From positions 1 through 17,450 of the forward strand of contig DATEHQ010000175.1 of NCBI GenBank assembly GCA_035279525.1: a stretch of DNA of 17,450 nucleotides, in the 5' to 3' direction. The DNA comes from DATEHQ01 sp035279525 (GTDB taxonomy: Bacteria > Chloroflexota > Dormibacteria > Dormibacterales > Dormibacteraceae). The notes under the pieces are model-generated. The model did not search any database. It saw only the letters and a program-made list of their open reading frames with translations, and was not told where the DNA came from. Both the position numbers and the translations under genes were made by a program. Below are positions 1 to 7,282 of the stretch, piece by piece. Position 1 is the first letter of the stretch, and each line of letters opens with the position of its first letter.

Positions 1-1
1 G

Positions 2-268
2 ATCGCCGGCGTGACGCTGGGCATGCCCGAGCAGTTGCGTTCCGCCTCCAACGAAGAATCGATACTCCGCGGCGCCGACCTGCGTCGTGCGATCGGGCGG
101 CTTCACCACGACGATCGCGTGGTGGTCGCCCTCTACTTCTACCTCGACATGCCGCTCGAGGAGGTCGCTGCAGCGACCAACAGATCAGTCGGGGCCACCA
201 GGGCGCGCCTCTACCGCACGGTCAAGAGACTGCGCCCGGGCGTCGACGTCGAGGAGGCACTCAGGTGA
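2..268 (+). CDS. ECF-type RNA polymerase sigma factor, C-terminal part (5' truncated by window edge)
   Basis: The frame is open from the first bases, so the gene begins upstream. A GTG at 11 exists but would give a sigma factor lacking region 2, so it is not taken as the start. About 88 residues are visible. They form sigma region 4: an LRRAIGRLHHDDRVVVALY helix, then LPLEE-like PLEEVAAATNRSVGATRARL as the helix-turn-helix that reads the -35 element, then YRTVKRLR. This is the layout of ECF/SigE-like sigma factors. The stop TGA overlaps the GTG start of the next gene (GTGA, 265-268), so the two are translationally coupled, as expected for a sigma factor and its membrane partner. The group cannot be assigned without region 2. 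Confidence 0.85.
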   Translation: MAGVTLGMPEQLRSASNEESILRGADLRRAIGRLHHDDRVVVALYFYLDMPLEEVAAATNRSVGATRARLYRTVKRLRPGVDVEEALR

Positions 269-1017
269 GCCTGCGCAGGGACATCCACTCGTCATTCGAC
301 TCCGTCGCTCCCGCGACAGCGGGAATCTCAGACAGGGTGATTCAAACCGTGCTGGCGGAAGGCGCCGGCCGGAGAAGGAAGGAACGAATCATGTTTCGCA
401 TGCGCGCGCCACTCTCGCTGGTGGCGATTCTTGTACTGATTGTCATGGTGGTCGCCGTGCTGGTTGGCGGCAAGCTGGTCCACGACTGGAACGCGACTCA
501 CAACGGCACTCCCGCCGGCCACAGCACCGGGACAACCTTCCAGGAGCAGGTTGCCCTGCTTGAACAACGGGCGGTGCGCCTGCCAACTGTGAGGGCCGGT
601 AGTGCCTGCCCGGATACGGGCAACAACAATTCGCTCGGCCTCGCATACGGAGCCGGCCCGGTCTACGCCGATGGATCGATCGGACAGCCTTCTGCGTGGG
701 GCAACTTCTTCGACATCCCGTGGTACACCGACGCTCACCTGACAGGACCAGTTCTGATTCGCGGCACCGACCTGCAGGGCCATACAGTCGTCTTCACGGG
801 GACGGGGGCGTACGGTCCGGTGGTCGCCAATGACCCGGCACAGGTGTCGCCGGCGCTGCGTTCAGAGTTTGTCTTCGACGCCGGATACCCGAAGCAGCGG
901 GTGAATGGCCGTGGGTTCTTTGTAGTGCGCCAGGGCCTTCCGAAGGCCGCGGGGGGCTGCGCCGGATTCCAGATCGACGGACCGACGTTTACGGAGACAT
1001 TTACAGCAGCGGGCTAG
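265..1017 (+). CDS. Single-pass membrane protein coupled to the sigma factor; possible anti-sigma factor
   Basis: The protein has 250 residues and I do not recognise a named family. Residues 1-45 are hydrophilic and Arg-rich near the membrane (predicted cytoplasmic). Residues 50-68 are one strong transmembrane segment. Residues 70-250 form an exported domain rich in Gly, Thr and aromatic residues, with only two cysteines outside (C115, C232), which could pair. The GTG start has GAGGAGG at 251-257, seven bases upstream, and overlaps the sigma stop. A short cytoplasmic arm, one membrane helix and an outer sensor domain downstream of an ECF sigma factor is the classic anti-sigma arrangement, but there is no zinc-binding HxxxCxxC motif. 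A second in-frame start, ATG 391, also has a strong ribosome site and would remove the cytoplasmic arm. The stop is interlocked with the convergent gene through CTAG. Confidence 0.75.
   Translation: MSLRRDIHSSFDSVAPATAGISDRVIQTVLAEGAGRRRKERIMFRMRAPLSLVAILVLIVMVVAVLVGGKLVHDWNATHNGTPAGHSTGTTFQEQVALLEQRAVRLPTVRAGSACPDTGNNNSLGLAYGAGPVYADGSIGQPSAWGNFFDIPWYTDAHLTGPVLIRGTDLQGHTVVFTGTGAYGPVVANDPAQVSPALRSEFVFDAGYPKQRVNGRGFFVVRQGLPKAAGGCAGFQIDGPTFTETFTAAG
375..383 (+). promoter_or_regulatory. Internal Shine-Dalgarno site before in-frame ATG 391
   Basis: AAGGAAGGA lies seven bases before an ATG that is codon 43 of the membrane protein. Starting there would give a 208-residue form beginning MFRMRAPLSL, i.e. 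a clean signal-anchor without the 42-residue cytoplasmic arm. The site may be an alternative or true start; the upstream GTG at 265 has an equally good site. Confidence 0.4.
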
Positions 1018-1898
1018 GCCAGAGTGCTCCCGATGAGGATTCCGTTCGCCCAGTAGTGCCCCGTGGCGCCGGCCGGCAGGAGGTCGTAGGTCCGGCCGGC
1101 GCCGTACGGCACGAGCTCCCAGAGCTTGATCCGCGATCCGTCCAGTGCGTCGCCGGCGCGCAGCGCGCCGGCCGTGCGGCCATCAGCGGTGGGGTGACCG
1201 GGAGAGACCAGCAGCGAGCGGCCGTCGGCGAGCACGAGGTGAACCATCAGGTGGCCGGAGGGGACCGCCATGCTGCCGACCTCGACCACCGGTGCGGCGA
1301 CTTGCCGGCCCGAGATGTCCTGCGTCCAGACCACCATGCCGACCCGAATCGCCGTCACCCGTACGGGCCCGTCCGGCGTCGCGATCAGGGTCGAATCCGC
1401 CAGGCAGATCGGGCACGGGGGCGGTCCGGAAGCGCTTCGCGACGCGACCTTTACCGCACCTGCGATGTCGACCGTGCCCTTGACCATCCAGTAGGCGGCA
1501 CTCGCCGCCACACGGTACTCGAAGGCGTACCGGGCCCCCGAGTTGGTCTCGGTGAGAACGAGCGCCCGCAGCAGCTTCCAGGCCCGGTAGACGGTCAACT
1601 TCTCCGCGTCGGTCAGATCGCTGGAGGGCAGGTGCTCATGCGCGACGATCGTCGCGTAGGTTGCGCTGTCGGCCTGGATCTCCGGATAACGGGTGATCGC
1701 GCTGGCCTGCTCGCCGCCCTCGCGGGCCACCGGATAGAAGTCGGGGTCGCAGTAGACGGGTTTGCCCACCGCGTCAATCACGGCGAACTCGAGCTGCGGA
1801 ACGGTGAGCGGACTCCCGGGAGCAGGAACGGGCGCGGCCGAGCCGCAGGCCGCCACCAGGACCAGCAGTACGAGCGCGGACCGCATGTCAGACCACAC
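1014..1898 (-). CDS. Lipoprotein with C-terminal Hint (Hedgehog/intein-type) autoprocessing domain
   Basis: The product has 294 residues from GTG 1898, chosen because AGGGG lies seven bases upstream; ATG 1886 is the alternative. Residues 5-18 are a hydrophobic signal ending LVLVAAC, a lipobox, so the mature N-terminus is probably lipidated Cys18. Residues 30-155 form an unrecognised domain (YCDPDFYPVAREG, a YRAWKLLRAL helix, a GTVDIAGAVKV strand). From CPICLADSTLIATPDG (Cys165 first in the Hint block) the rest follows Hint folds: VGMVVWTQD, SPGHP with the block-B His at 235, LRAGDALDG, and a closing TYDLLPAGATGHYWANG strand. It ends IGSTLA rather than the HN of true inteins, so cleavage or ester formation at Cys165 is more likely than splicing. 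I recall similar CPICL...YWANGILLGSTL proteins in Chloroflexota and Actinomycetota, without a known function. Confidence 0.75.
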   Translation of the reverse strand: MWSDMRSALVLLVLVAACGSAAPVPAPGSPLTVPQLEFAVIDAVGKPVYCDPDFYPVAREGGEQASAITRYPEIQADSATYATIVAHEHLPSSDLTDAEKLTVYRAWKLLRALVLTETNSGARYAFEYRVAASAAYWMVKGTVDIAGAVKVASRSASGPPPCPICLADSTLIATPDGPVRVTAIRVGMVVWTQDISGRQVAAPVVEVGSMAVPSGHLMVHLVLADGRSLLVSPGHPTADGRTAGALRAGDALDGSRIKLWELVPYGAGRTYDLLPAGATGHYWANGILIGSTLA

Positions 1899-1905
1899 GC
1901 CCAAT

Positions 1906-1917
1906 CCCCTCGAGGGG
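1906..1917. repeat. Perfect 12-base palindrome CCCCTCGAGGGG over the lipoprotein ribosome site
   Basis: The palindrome has no mismatches. On the minus strand its AGGGG half is the likely Shine-Dalgarno site of the Hint lipoprotein (seven bases before GTG 1898). It also sits about 70 bases upstream of the MoxR -10 box. It could be a protein-binding site between two divergent genes, or chance in GC-rich DNA. Confidence 0.4.
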
Positions 1918-1986
1918 TAACACGGGCGGAACCAAAAGCATCCCCGATTCGTATTCAGATGCAATGGCCGACCACAACCTCGAACC

Positions 1987-1992
1987 TATAAT
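1987..1992 (+). promoter_or_regulatory. -10 box TATAAT of the moxR operon (leaderless)
   Basis: A perfect consensus TATAAT lies seven bases before the in-frame GTG at 2000. Transcription from it would begin at or next to the start codon. No convincing -35 hexamer is visible 16-18 bases upstream. The site argues against the upstream ATG 1964 as the start, because that start would lie outside the transcript. Confidence 0.6.
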
Positions 1993-1999
1993 CCCTGCA

Positions 2000-2959
2000 G
2001 TGGGGGCAGCAGAAGTCGTCACTCGCGTCGCCGACTCGTTCATGTCGAACGTCAGCCGCGCGATCGTCAACAAAGAGGACGAGATCCGGCTCTGCCTGGT
2101 CACCCTGCTCTGCGAGGGCCATCTCCTGATCGAGGACGTCCCCGGCGTCGGCAAGACGATGCTGGCCAAGTCCCTGGCCCGCTCCCTGGACTGCACCTTC
2201 CGCCGCATCCAGTTCACGCCCGACCTGCTGCCGTCCGACGTGACCGGGGTGCGTGTCTTCAACCAGAAGACATACGACTTCGAGTTCCGTCCCGGGCCGG
2301 TTTTCGCGCAGGTCCTGCTCGCCGACGAGATCAACCGCGCCAGCCCCAAGACCCAGGCGGCGCTGCTCGAGGCCATGGAGGAGCACCAGGTCACCATCGA
2401 CGGCGAGACGCACCAGCTGCCCAAGCCCTTCATGGTCATGGCGACCCAGAACCCGGTCGAGTACTCGGGCACGTTCCCTCTGCCGGAGGCGCAGCTCGAC
2501 CGCTTCCTGATGAAGGTGCGCCTCGGCTACCTGTCGGAGAAGGAGGAGGCGAACCTCCTGAACCAGCACAAGGTCGAGTCGCCGATGCTCGAGCTTCAGC
2601 CGGTGGTCTCGCCGAACGAGTTGACGGCGGCGCAGCGTGCAGTACGCGAGGTCTTCGTCAAGCCCGAGCTCCGCGACTACATCGCGCGACTCGTGGGCCG
2701 AACGCGTGGCAACCCGGAGGTCGCGCTTGGTGCGAGCACGCGCGGCACGCTCAGCCTCTTCCACGCCAGCCAGGCACTGGCGGCCGTGCAGGGCCGCAGC
2801 TTCGTGCTACCGGATGACGTCAAGGCGCTGGCCGAGCCGGTGCTCGCCCACCGGATCATCCTGCGCCCGAACGCCGAGATGCAGGGCCAGAGCGCAAGCA
2901 AGCTCATCGCCGGGTTGCTGGAGCGTGAGCACGTTCCCCAGATGGCCTACGACGGGTAG
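2000..2959 (+). CDS. MoxR-family AAA+ ATPase
   Basis: The 319-residue protein is full length for the MoxR family of AAA+ chaperone-like ATPases, thought to remodel or activate partner protein complexes. Visible motifs are Walker A EDVPGVGKT (about residues 46-53), Walker B VLLADEIN (about 105-112) followed by RASPKTQAALLEAMEE, sensor-1 MATQNPVE, the arginine-finger segment PLPEAQLDRF, and the C-terminal lid with GASTRGTLSL and FVLPDDVK. I chose GTG 2000 because of the TATAAT box just before it; ATG 1964 would add 12 residues without family support. It is the first gene of a MoxR-DUF58-transglutaminase operon, so its partner is probably the DUF58 protein 26 bases downstream. Confidence 0.93.
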   Translation: MGAAEVVTRVADSFMSNVSRAIVNKEDEIRLCLVTLLCEGHLLIEDVPGVGKTMLAKSLARSLDCTFRRIQFTPDLLPSDVTGVRVFNQKTYDFEFRPGPVFAQVLLADEINRASPKTQAALLEAMEEHQVTIDGETHQLPKPFMVMATQNPVEYSGTFPLPEAQLDRFLMKVRLGYLSEKEEANLLNQHKVESPMLELQPVVSPNELTAAQRAVREVFVKPELRDYIARLVGRTRGNPEVALGASTRGTLSLFHASQALAAVQGRSFVLPDDVKALAEPVLAHRIILRPNAEMQGQSASKLIAGLLEREHVPQMAYDG

Positions 2960-2985
2960 CGCCACGAAGGCGGCGTGAAGCTCGC

Positions 2986-4176
2986 ATGAGCAAGGTTGCC
3001 CTCGCCGGTGCGCTCGCGCTCCTTCTCTTCTTCACGTACCTCACCGCCATCCGTCCCGCTTACGCGTTCGCGTACGCGCTGTGCCTTTTGTTCCTCATCG
3101 CGTGGGCGTGGCCCCGGCTCGCCATCCGGGGCATGTCGGTGGCGCGGCGCCTCGATCCTGGAACCCCGACGGTGGGCGAGCCGTACGAAGAGACCTTCGA
3201 GGTCCGGCGTCGCAGCTGGGTGCCGGCGCCGTGGGTCGAGATACGCGACCTGAGCCAGATTCCCGACTACCAGCCCGGACGCGTGATCTCCGTCGGCTCG
3301 GAGCTGGTGCGGTGGAAGGCGCGCGGCGTGTACAGGCGGCGTGGCTGGATGGCGTTCGGTCCGACGTCGATCAGGGTGCGTGAGCCGTTCGGGCTCTTCG
3401 ACCGCGAGCTCAAGCTTCCCGAGCGGTCGTCGGTCCTCGTCTACCCGCGGGTCCGCCCGATCCCGGACCTGCTCACCCCGAGCGCGCAGCAGGTGGGCAG
3501 CTCGCCGACGCTGGGCAACTGGGCCGACTACCCACCCGAAACCGGCGGCGTGCGGGACTACACGACCGGCGACAGCTTTGGACGCATCCACTGGGCGCTC
3601 TCCGCGCGTCACCAGCGCCTGATGTCCAAGACATTCGAGCAGCCGCTGACCACCGACCTCTGGATCCTGCTCGACCTCGACCGCGGCGTGCACCACGGCG
3701 AAGGCGAGGAGTCGACGCTCGAGTACGCCGTGAGCCTCGCGGCATCGATGGCCTCGCAGGTGCACAGCCGGGGCCGCCAGATCGGCCTGATCGCCAACGA
3801 CTCGCGCGGCACGGTGCTCGAACCGCACCGAGCGGTGCGCCAGGACCGCCTGATCCTCGACTATCTCGCGGTCGCCCAGGCGGACGGCAGGACGCCGCTG
3901 ACGGAAACGCTCGCCTGGGACCGCATCCGCCGGCTCCCGCGGCGCGCGATCGCGGTCATCACGCCCAGCGCCGACCCCGGCTGGGTCCGGCTGCTGCAGG
4001 CGGTGCGGGGCCGCCGCGCCACGATGATCGTGTTCTACCTCGACGTCGCGAGCTTCGGCGGGCCCGACCTCAACCCGACCTTCGACCTCGGGCAGGACGT
4101 CGACCTGTACGTCGTGCGACGCGGCGACGACTTTGCGCGGCTGGTGAGGACCAGGGATGCAATCCGCATCGCCTAG
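2986..4176 (+). CDS. DUF58 domain membrane protein
   Basis: The protein has 396 residues. Two N-terminal membrane segments (about residues 3-22 and 24-43) are followed by a beta-rich region (GEPYEETFEVRRRSWVPAPW) and the DUF58 signature VRDYTTGDSFGRIHW at about 189-203. The C-terminal half resembles a von Willebrand A-like fold (LWILLDLDRG, then VSLAASMASQ), including the D-x-D-x-G start of a possible metal site. DUF58 proteins regularly sit next to MoxR ATPases and are presumed membrane-anchored partners or substrates; no enzyme activity is established. The 3' end overlaps the transglutaminase gene by 20 bases, so the two are co-translated. The ATG 2986 start lacks a strong ribosome site. 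Confidence 0.92.
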   Translation: MSKVALAGALALLLFFTYLTAIRPAYAFAYALCLLFLIAWAWPRLAIRGMSVARRLDPGTPTVGEPYEETFEVRRRSWVPAPWVEIRDLSQIPDYQPGRVISVGSELVRWKARGVYRRRGWMAFGPTSIRVREPFGLFDRELKLPERSSVLVYPRVRPIPDLLTPSAQQVGSSPTLGNWADYPPETGGVRDYTTGDSFGRIHWALSARHQRLMSKTFEQPLTTDLWILLDLDRGVHHGEGEESTLEYAVSLAASMASQVHSRGRQIGLIANDSRGTVLEPHRAVRQDRLILDYLAVAQADGRTPLTETLAWDRIRRLPRRAIAVITPSADPGWVRLLQAVRGRRATMIVFYLDVASFGGPDLNPTFDLGQDVDLYVVRRGDDFARLVRTRDAIRIA

Positions 4177-6523
4177 GCGGCTCGAGCTCGACGGCGAGGT
4201 GGTGCGGTCGCGCATCCGCGCCGCCCTGGGCGACGGCCATCTCGTCGCGTTCATCATCGTCGCGCTCCTCACCCTGTCCATCGCCAACTCGACCGCGACC
4301 GCGCAGTGGGTGACGGGCATCGGGGTGATCACGCTGATCGCGCTCGCGGGCGCCGTCTCGCTCGGAATCCTTGCCATTCTGCCGGTGCCATGGGCGGGCG
4401 GGCTCGGCCTGGGCATGCTCGCCGGCCCCGTCATCGCGCTGGTGGTGGCCTGGCCCGCGCTTCACGCCGCCCATCCCACCGACACACTGGACCTCCGGCT
4501 CATCGGGACCTGGGCCGGGCGCGTGTCGGACGGCAGCGCCGCGTCAGACCCGTCCTTCTACCTCTTCCTGATCTGCTGGCTCATGTGGGTCACGGGCGCG
4601 TGGCTCAGCTGGTGTGTGCTGCGCTGGCGCAAACCGATGCTCGGCCTGATCCCCGGCGCGGCGGCCTTCGCCACCAACGTCCTCAACTTCCCCACCAACC
4701 AGAACGGCTACACGCTCGCGATGCTCGTGTTCACCCTCGCCCTGCTCCTGTGGAGCAACTACACGAGCAGCATCGCCAACGCCAACCGCGCGCGCGTGCG
4801 GCTGACCGGCGATGCCAAGTGGGACTTCTGGGAGAGCGGCCTTGTCGCGATGGCGGGACTCATCGTCGTCGGGATCCTGCTGCCGCCCATGTCGACGGTG
4901 GACAAGACGGTCGACCTCGAGTCCAGCATGTTCTCGAACTGGGCGACCCTGCAGCAGCGGCTCAGCCATCCGGGCATCTTCAACTCGAGCCCGGGCGGCG
5001 GCGGCACGACCGGCTTCTCGACCGACGTGAAGCTGAGCGGTCCTCTTCAGAGGACGCGCGACATCGTCTTCGAATACACGATCGTCGGCGACTACGCCGG
5101 CCCCCGCTACTTTCGCGGGGTCGACGTGACCCTGACGCAGAACGGCGAGTGGAGGTACGCCGGGGTCGGCCTGCACGACGCGATCTCCAAGAACCAGACG
5201 CCGCAGTACGGCGAGGAATACCAGAAGCTGGCCCTGGCCGGCTTCAACATCAAGATGCTGCGGCCGCCGATCGGCAACTCGGACATCCTTTTCTATCCGG
5301 GCCAGCTCGAACGCGTCGACCGTCAGTCGCTGGTGACGCAGGTACCGCTGCCCGCGGGCCTGGACCCGAACGTCCTGAAGTCGATCGATCGGTTGTCGAG
5401 CCTTCAGCCGGGCACTTCGGCGGGAAGCTACAAGGTTTACGACTGGTCCTCCACGGCGACCATCGGCGAGCTCCGGGCCGCGGGCACGGGCTATCCGGAC
5501 TGGGTCCAGCCGTTCATGACGCTGTCGCCTGACTACAGGCCGCCCGATGTCCTGGCCAAGATCCACGACCTCGCTGTGCAGGTGGTCACCCAGGCGAAGC
5601 TCGACCCGGCGACGGCCAGTCCTTACGACATCGCCAGCGCCATCGAGGCCTACCTGCGGAGCAACCAGTTCAGCTACACGCTGATTCCCCCGGTGACGCC
5701 GGACGGCGTGGACACCATGGACTACTTCCTCTTCACGTCACACAAGGGTTACTGCGAGTATTTCGCGACCGCGATGGGGGACATGCTCCGGTCGCTCGGC
5801 ATCCCGACCCGCCTCGTCAACGGTTTCGGACCCGGACAGTTCGACTCGACGGTCAACAGCTACGTTGTCCGCGGAGAGGACGCTCACACGTGGGTCGAGG
5901 TCTACTTCCCGAGCTACGGATGGATTCCATTCGAGCCCACCAACGACAACAGCGGTGCGTACAACGTGATCGAGCGCGGGCTGGTCGGCCAGGGCCTGTG
6001 CCTGCGAGACGAGAACTGCGTCGACCCAACCTCGACGGGGACCACGGTGCCCACCGGCGGGACACCGCAGATCACGCCCCACACCGGCGGCCGGAACGAG
6101 CCCGCGACGACCGGAGGCGGCGGTGTCCTGCAGGTTTCCGGGATCCGCCTGGATGCCAACACCGCCCTCAGGGCGGGCGCGATCTTCGTCGCGTTGATCC
6201 TGCTCCTGCTCGCGGTGGCTGCGAGATACCTTCGCCCGCGCTCGGTGATGACGGTGTGGAGACGGACCATGGCGCTGGCGCGCCTCGCCGGCGCCGAACG
6301 CCGGCCGGGCGAGACTCCGCTGGAGCTCGGCCGGCGCTGGCAGCAGACCTTCCCCGAAGCCGCCGAACCGGTTGGCGCGCTGGCCCGAGGGTTCGTCGTC
6401 GCCGCCTACGCCCCGCCCGACCTGGCGTCCTCCTCGCGCGCCTCGGTGATGGAGGCGTGGGTCTCGCTGCGGCCGATGCTGCTGCGCCGTGTGTTCGCCC
6501 GCATCCGTCCGACGAGGATCTGA
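4157..6523 (+). CDS. Membrane transglutaminase-like protein (TgpA type, DUF3488/DUF4129 architecture)
   Basis: The protein has 788 residues. Six or so membrane helices occupy roughly residues 28-260. A large extracytoplasmic part follows, with a transglutaminase-like core: HKGYCEYFATAMGDMLRSLG with catalytic Cys533, then GEDAHTWVEVYFPSYGW with His577. The third catalytic position 16 residues later is Glu593 (PFEPT) in place of the usual Asp. A last membrane helix lies at about 668-690. The cytoplasmic tail resembles DUF4129 (RRPGETPLELGRRW). The start ATG 4157 has GAGGA about eight bases upstream inside the DUF58 gene. Together with MoxR and DUF58 this forms a widespread trio, presumed to act on envelope proteins or peptides; whether it crosslinks or cleaves is unknown. 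Confidence 0.92.
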   Translation: MQSASPRRLELDGEVVRSRIRAALGDGHLVAFIIVALLTLSIANSTATAQWVTGIGVITLIALAGAVSLGILAILPVPWAGGLGLGMLAGPVIALVVAWPALHAAHPTDTLDLRLIGTWAGRVSDGSAASDPSFYLFLICWLMWVTGAWLSWCVLRWRKPMLGLIPGAAAFATNVLNFPTNQNGYTLAMLVFTLALLLWSNYTSSIANANRARVRLTGDAKWDFWESGLVAMAGLIVVGILLPPMSTVDKTVDLESSMFSNWATLQQRLSHPGIFNSSPGGGGTTGFSTDVKLSGPLQRTRDIVFEYTIVGDYAGPRYFRGVDVTLTQNGEWRYAGVGLHDAISKNQTPQYGEEYQKLALAGFNIKMLRPPIGNSDILFYPGQLERVDRQSLVTQVPLPAGLDPNVLKSIDRLSSLQPGTSAGSYKVYDWSSTATIGELRAAGTGYPDWVQPFMTLSPDYRPPDVLAKIHDLAVQVVTQAKLDPATASPYDIASAIEAYLRSNQFSYTLIPPVTPDGVDTMDYFLFTSHKGYCEYFATAMGDMLRSLGIPTRLVNGFGPGQFDSTVNSYVVRGEDAHTWVEVYFPSYGWIPFEPTNDNSGAYNVIERGLVGQGLCLRDENCVDPTSTGTTVPTGGTPQITPHTGGRNEPATTGGGGVLQVSGIRLDANTALRAGAIFVALILLLLAVAARYLRPRSVMTVWRRTMALARLAGAERRPGETPLELGRRWQQTFPEAAEPVGALARGFVVAAYAPPDLASSSRASVMEAWVSLRPMLLRRVFARIRPTRI

Positions 6524-6533
6524 CTTCACGCTC

Positions 6534-6539
6534 TAGAGT
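6534..6539 (+). promoter_or_regulatory. -10 box TAGAGT of the acyl-CoA operon (leaderless)
   Basis: TAGAGT lies six bases before the GTG at 6546, in the 22-base gap after the transglutaminase stop. The TANNNT form and the spacing match the moxR and cinA-like promoters, so the first operon gene is probably translated from a leaderless mRNA. No -35 element is clear. Confidence 0.5.
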
Positions 6540-6545
6540 TTTCGC

Positions 6546-6932
6546 GTGGCAGCGGTCGCCGGACGGACCTATCCCGTGGTGACGTTCGAGATCGAGCCCG
6601 ACCGCGTCGACGCGTTCGCACGGGCGATCGGCGCCGATCCAGCCGATGGCGTGCCGCCAACCTTTGCCGCGGTCTACTCGCTCGGCGCGACGGCGCCGCA
6701 GCTCTTCATGGACGAGGAGGCGGCTGTCGACTTCGCCAGGTTGCTGCACGCCGAGCAGGAGTTCGAATGGTCGAGGCATCCACGAGCGGGGGAGACCGTC
6801 GTCTCGCGCGGCCGCGTCGCGACGGACATCTCGCGTCGCGGCATGAGGTTCGTCACGTTCGAAACCGACACCACCGATTCGAGCGGCTCACCGGTGTGCC
6901 GATCACGCGCCCTCTTCGTGATCCGCGGATGA
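6546..6932 (+). CDS. FAS1-like/MaoC-type dehydratase, non-catalytic-type subunit (HadA-like)
   Basis: This 128-residue hot-dog fold protein resembles the N-terminal FAS1-like dehydratase domain: VVTFEIEPDRVDAFARAIG, VPPTFAAVYSL, then LLHAEQEFEW, HPRAGETVVSRGRV and a final strand ending in RALFVIRG. It has no Asp-x4-His pair, so it probably does not catalyse by itself. In mycobacterial HadAB such a subunit pairs with a catalytic MaoC partner, which follows here with a 4-base ATGA overlap. The pair would hydrate a 2-enoyl-CoA or dehydrate a 3-hydroxyacyl thioester. The start GTG 6546 is set by the -10 box immediately upstream. The exact substrate cannot be read from the sequence. Confidence 0.82.
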   Translation: MAAVAGRTYPVVTFEIEPDRVDAFARAIGADPADGVPPTFAAVYSLGATAPQLFMDEEAAVDFARLLHAEQEFEWSRHPRAGETVVSRGRVATDISRRGMRFVTFETDTTDSSGSPVCRSRALFVIRG

Positions 6933-7282
6933 CCGAGAAGCAGGTGACCTTCTCGCGGGAGCAGATCGCCGCTTACGCGGAGGCCTCTGGCGACCGCAAC
7001 CCGATCCACCTCGACGACGAGTTCGCGAAATCGGTCGGCCTGCCTGGCGTGATCGCCCACGGGATGCTGCAGATGGGCATCGCCGCGACGGTCGCGTCTT
7101 CAGCCGCGGGGGGTCCGGAGAGGCTGCGCCGAATCTCCGTCCGTTTTGCGGGTATGGTCGTCCCCGGCGACACGGTGGCGTTCACCGCGGAGCCCGCCGG
7201 CGGCGGCAGGCTCGAGCTCGGTGCCGTGAACCAGAGGGGGGAGGCTGCGCTGACCAGATCTTTTGCGGAGGTGGTCCGGTGA
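6929..7282 (+). CDS. MaoC-like (R)-specific enoyl-CoA hydratase/dehydratase, catalytic subunit
   Basis: The 117-residue protein carries the hydratase-2 signature YAEASGDRNPIHLDDEF, with the catalytic pair Asp22 and His27, and GVIAHGMLQMG as the central hot-dog helix. It ends with the strand RISVRFAGMVVPGD. The start ATG 6929 overlaps the previous stop (ATGA); a longer open frame from 6767 only runs antiparallel in phase inside the first subunit gene. Its probable role is reversible addition of water to a trans-2-enoyl-CoA to give the (3R)-hydroxyacyl-CoA, as a heterodimer with the upstream protein. The next gene starts within its stop (GTGA), so all three are coupled. Confidence 0.9.
   Translation: MTEKQVTFSREQIAAYAEASGDRNPIHLDDEFAKSVGLPGVIAHGMLQMGIAATVASSAAGGPERLRRISVRFAGMVVPGDTVAFTAEPAGGGRLELGAVNQRGEAALTRSFAEVVR

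Noticed and set aside
1964..1999. Upstream ATG 1964 as the MoxR start
   Set aside because: It lies before the TATAAT box, would add 12 residues without family support, and has no ribosome site.
4306..5532. 408-codon plus-strand open frame inside the transglutaminase gene
   Set aside because: It is a +2-frame shadow with Arg/His-rich composition, and the transglutaminase frame carries the recognisable domains.
6724..6730. Another TGTCGA, and similar hexamers inside coding regions, as further ECF42 promoters
   Set aside because: They are inside genes, lack a correctly spaced CG(A/T)C followed by a start codon, and are expected by chance in DNA rich in TCGA.
6767..6928. N-terminal extension of the MaoC gene back to 6767
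   Set aside because: The extra 54 residues are an out-of-phase reading of the upstream subunit, and ATG 6929 with an ATGA overlap begins exactly at the conserved fold.
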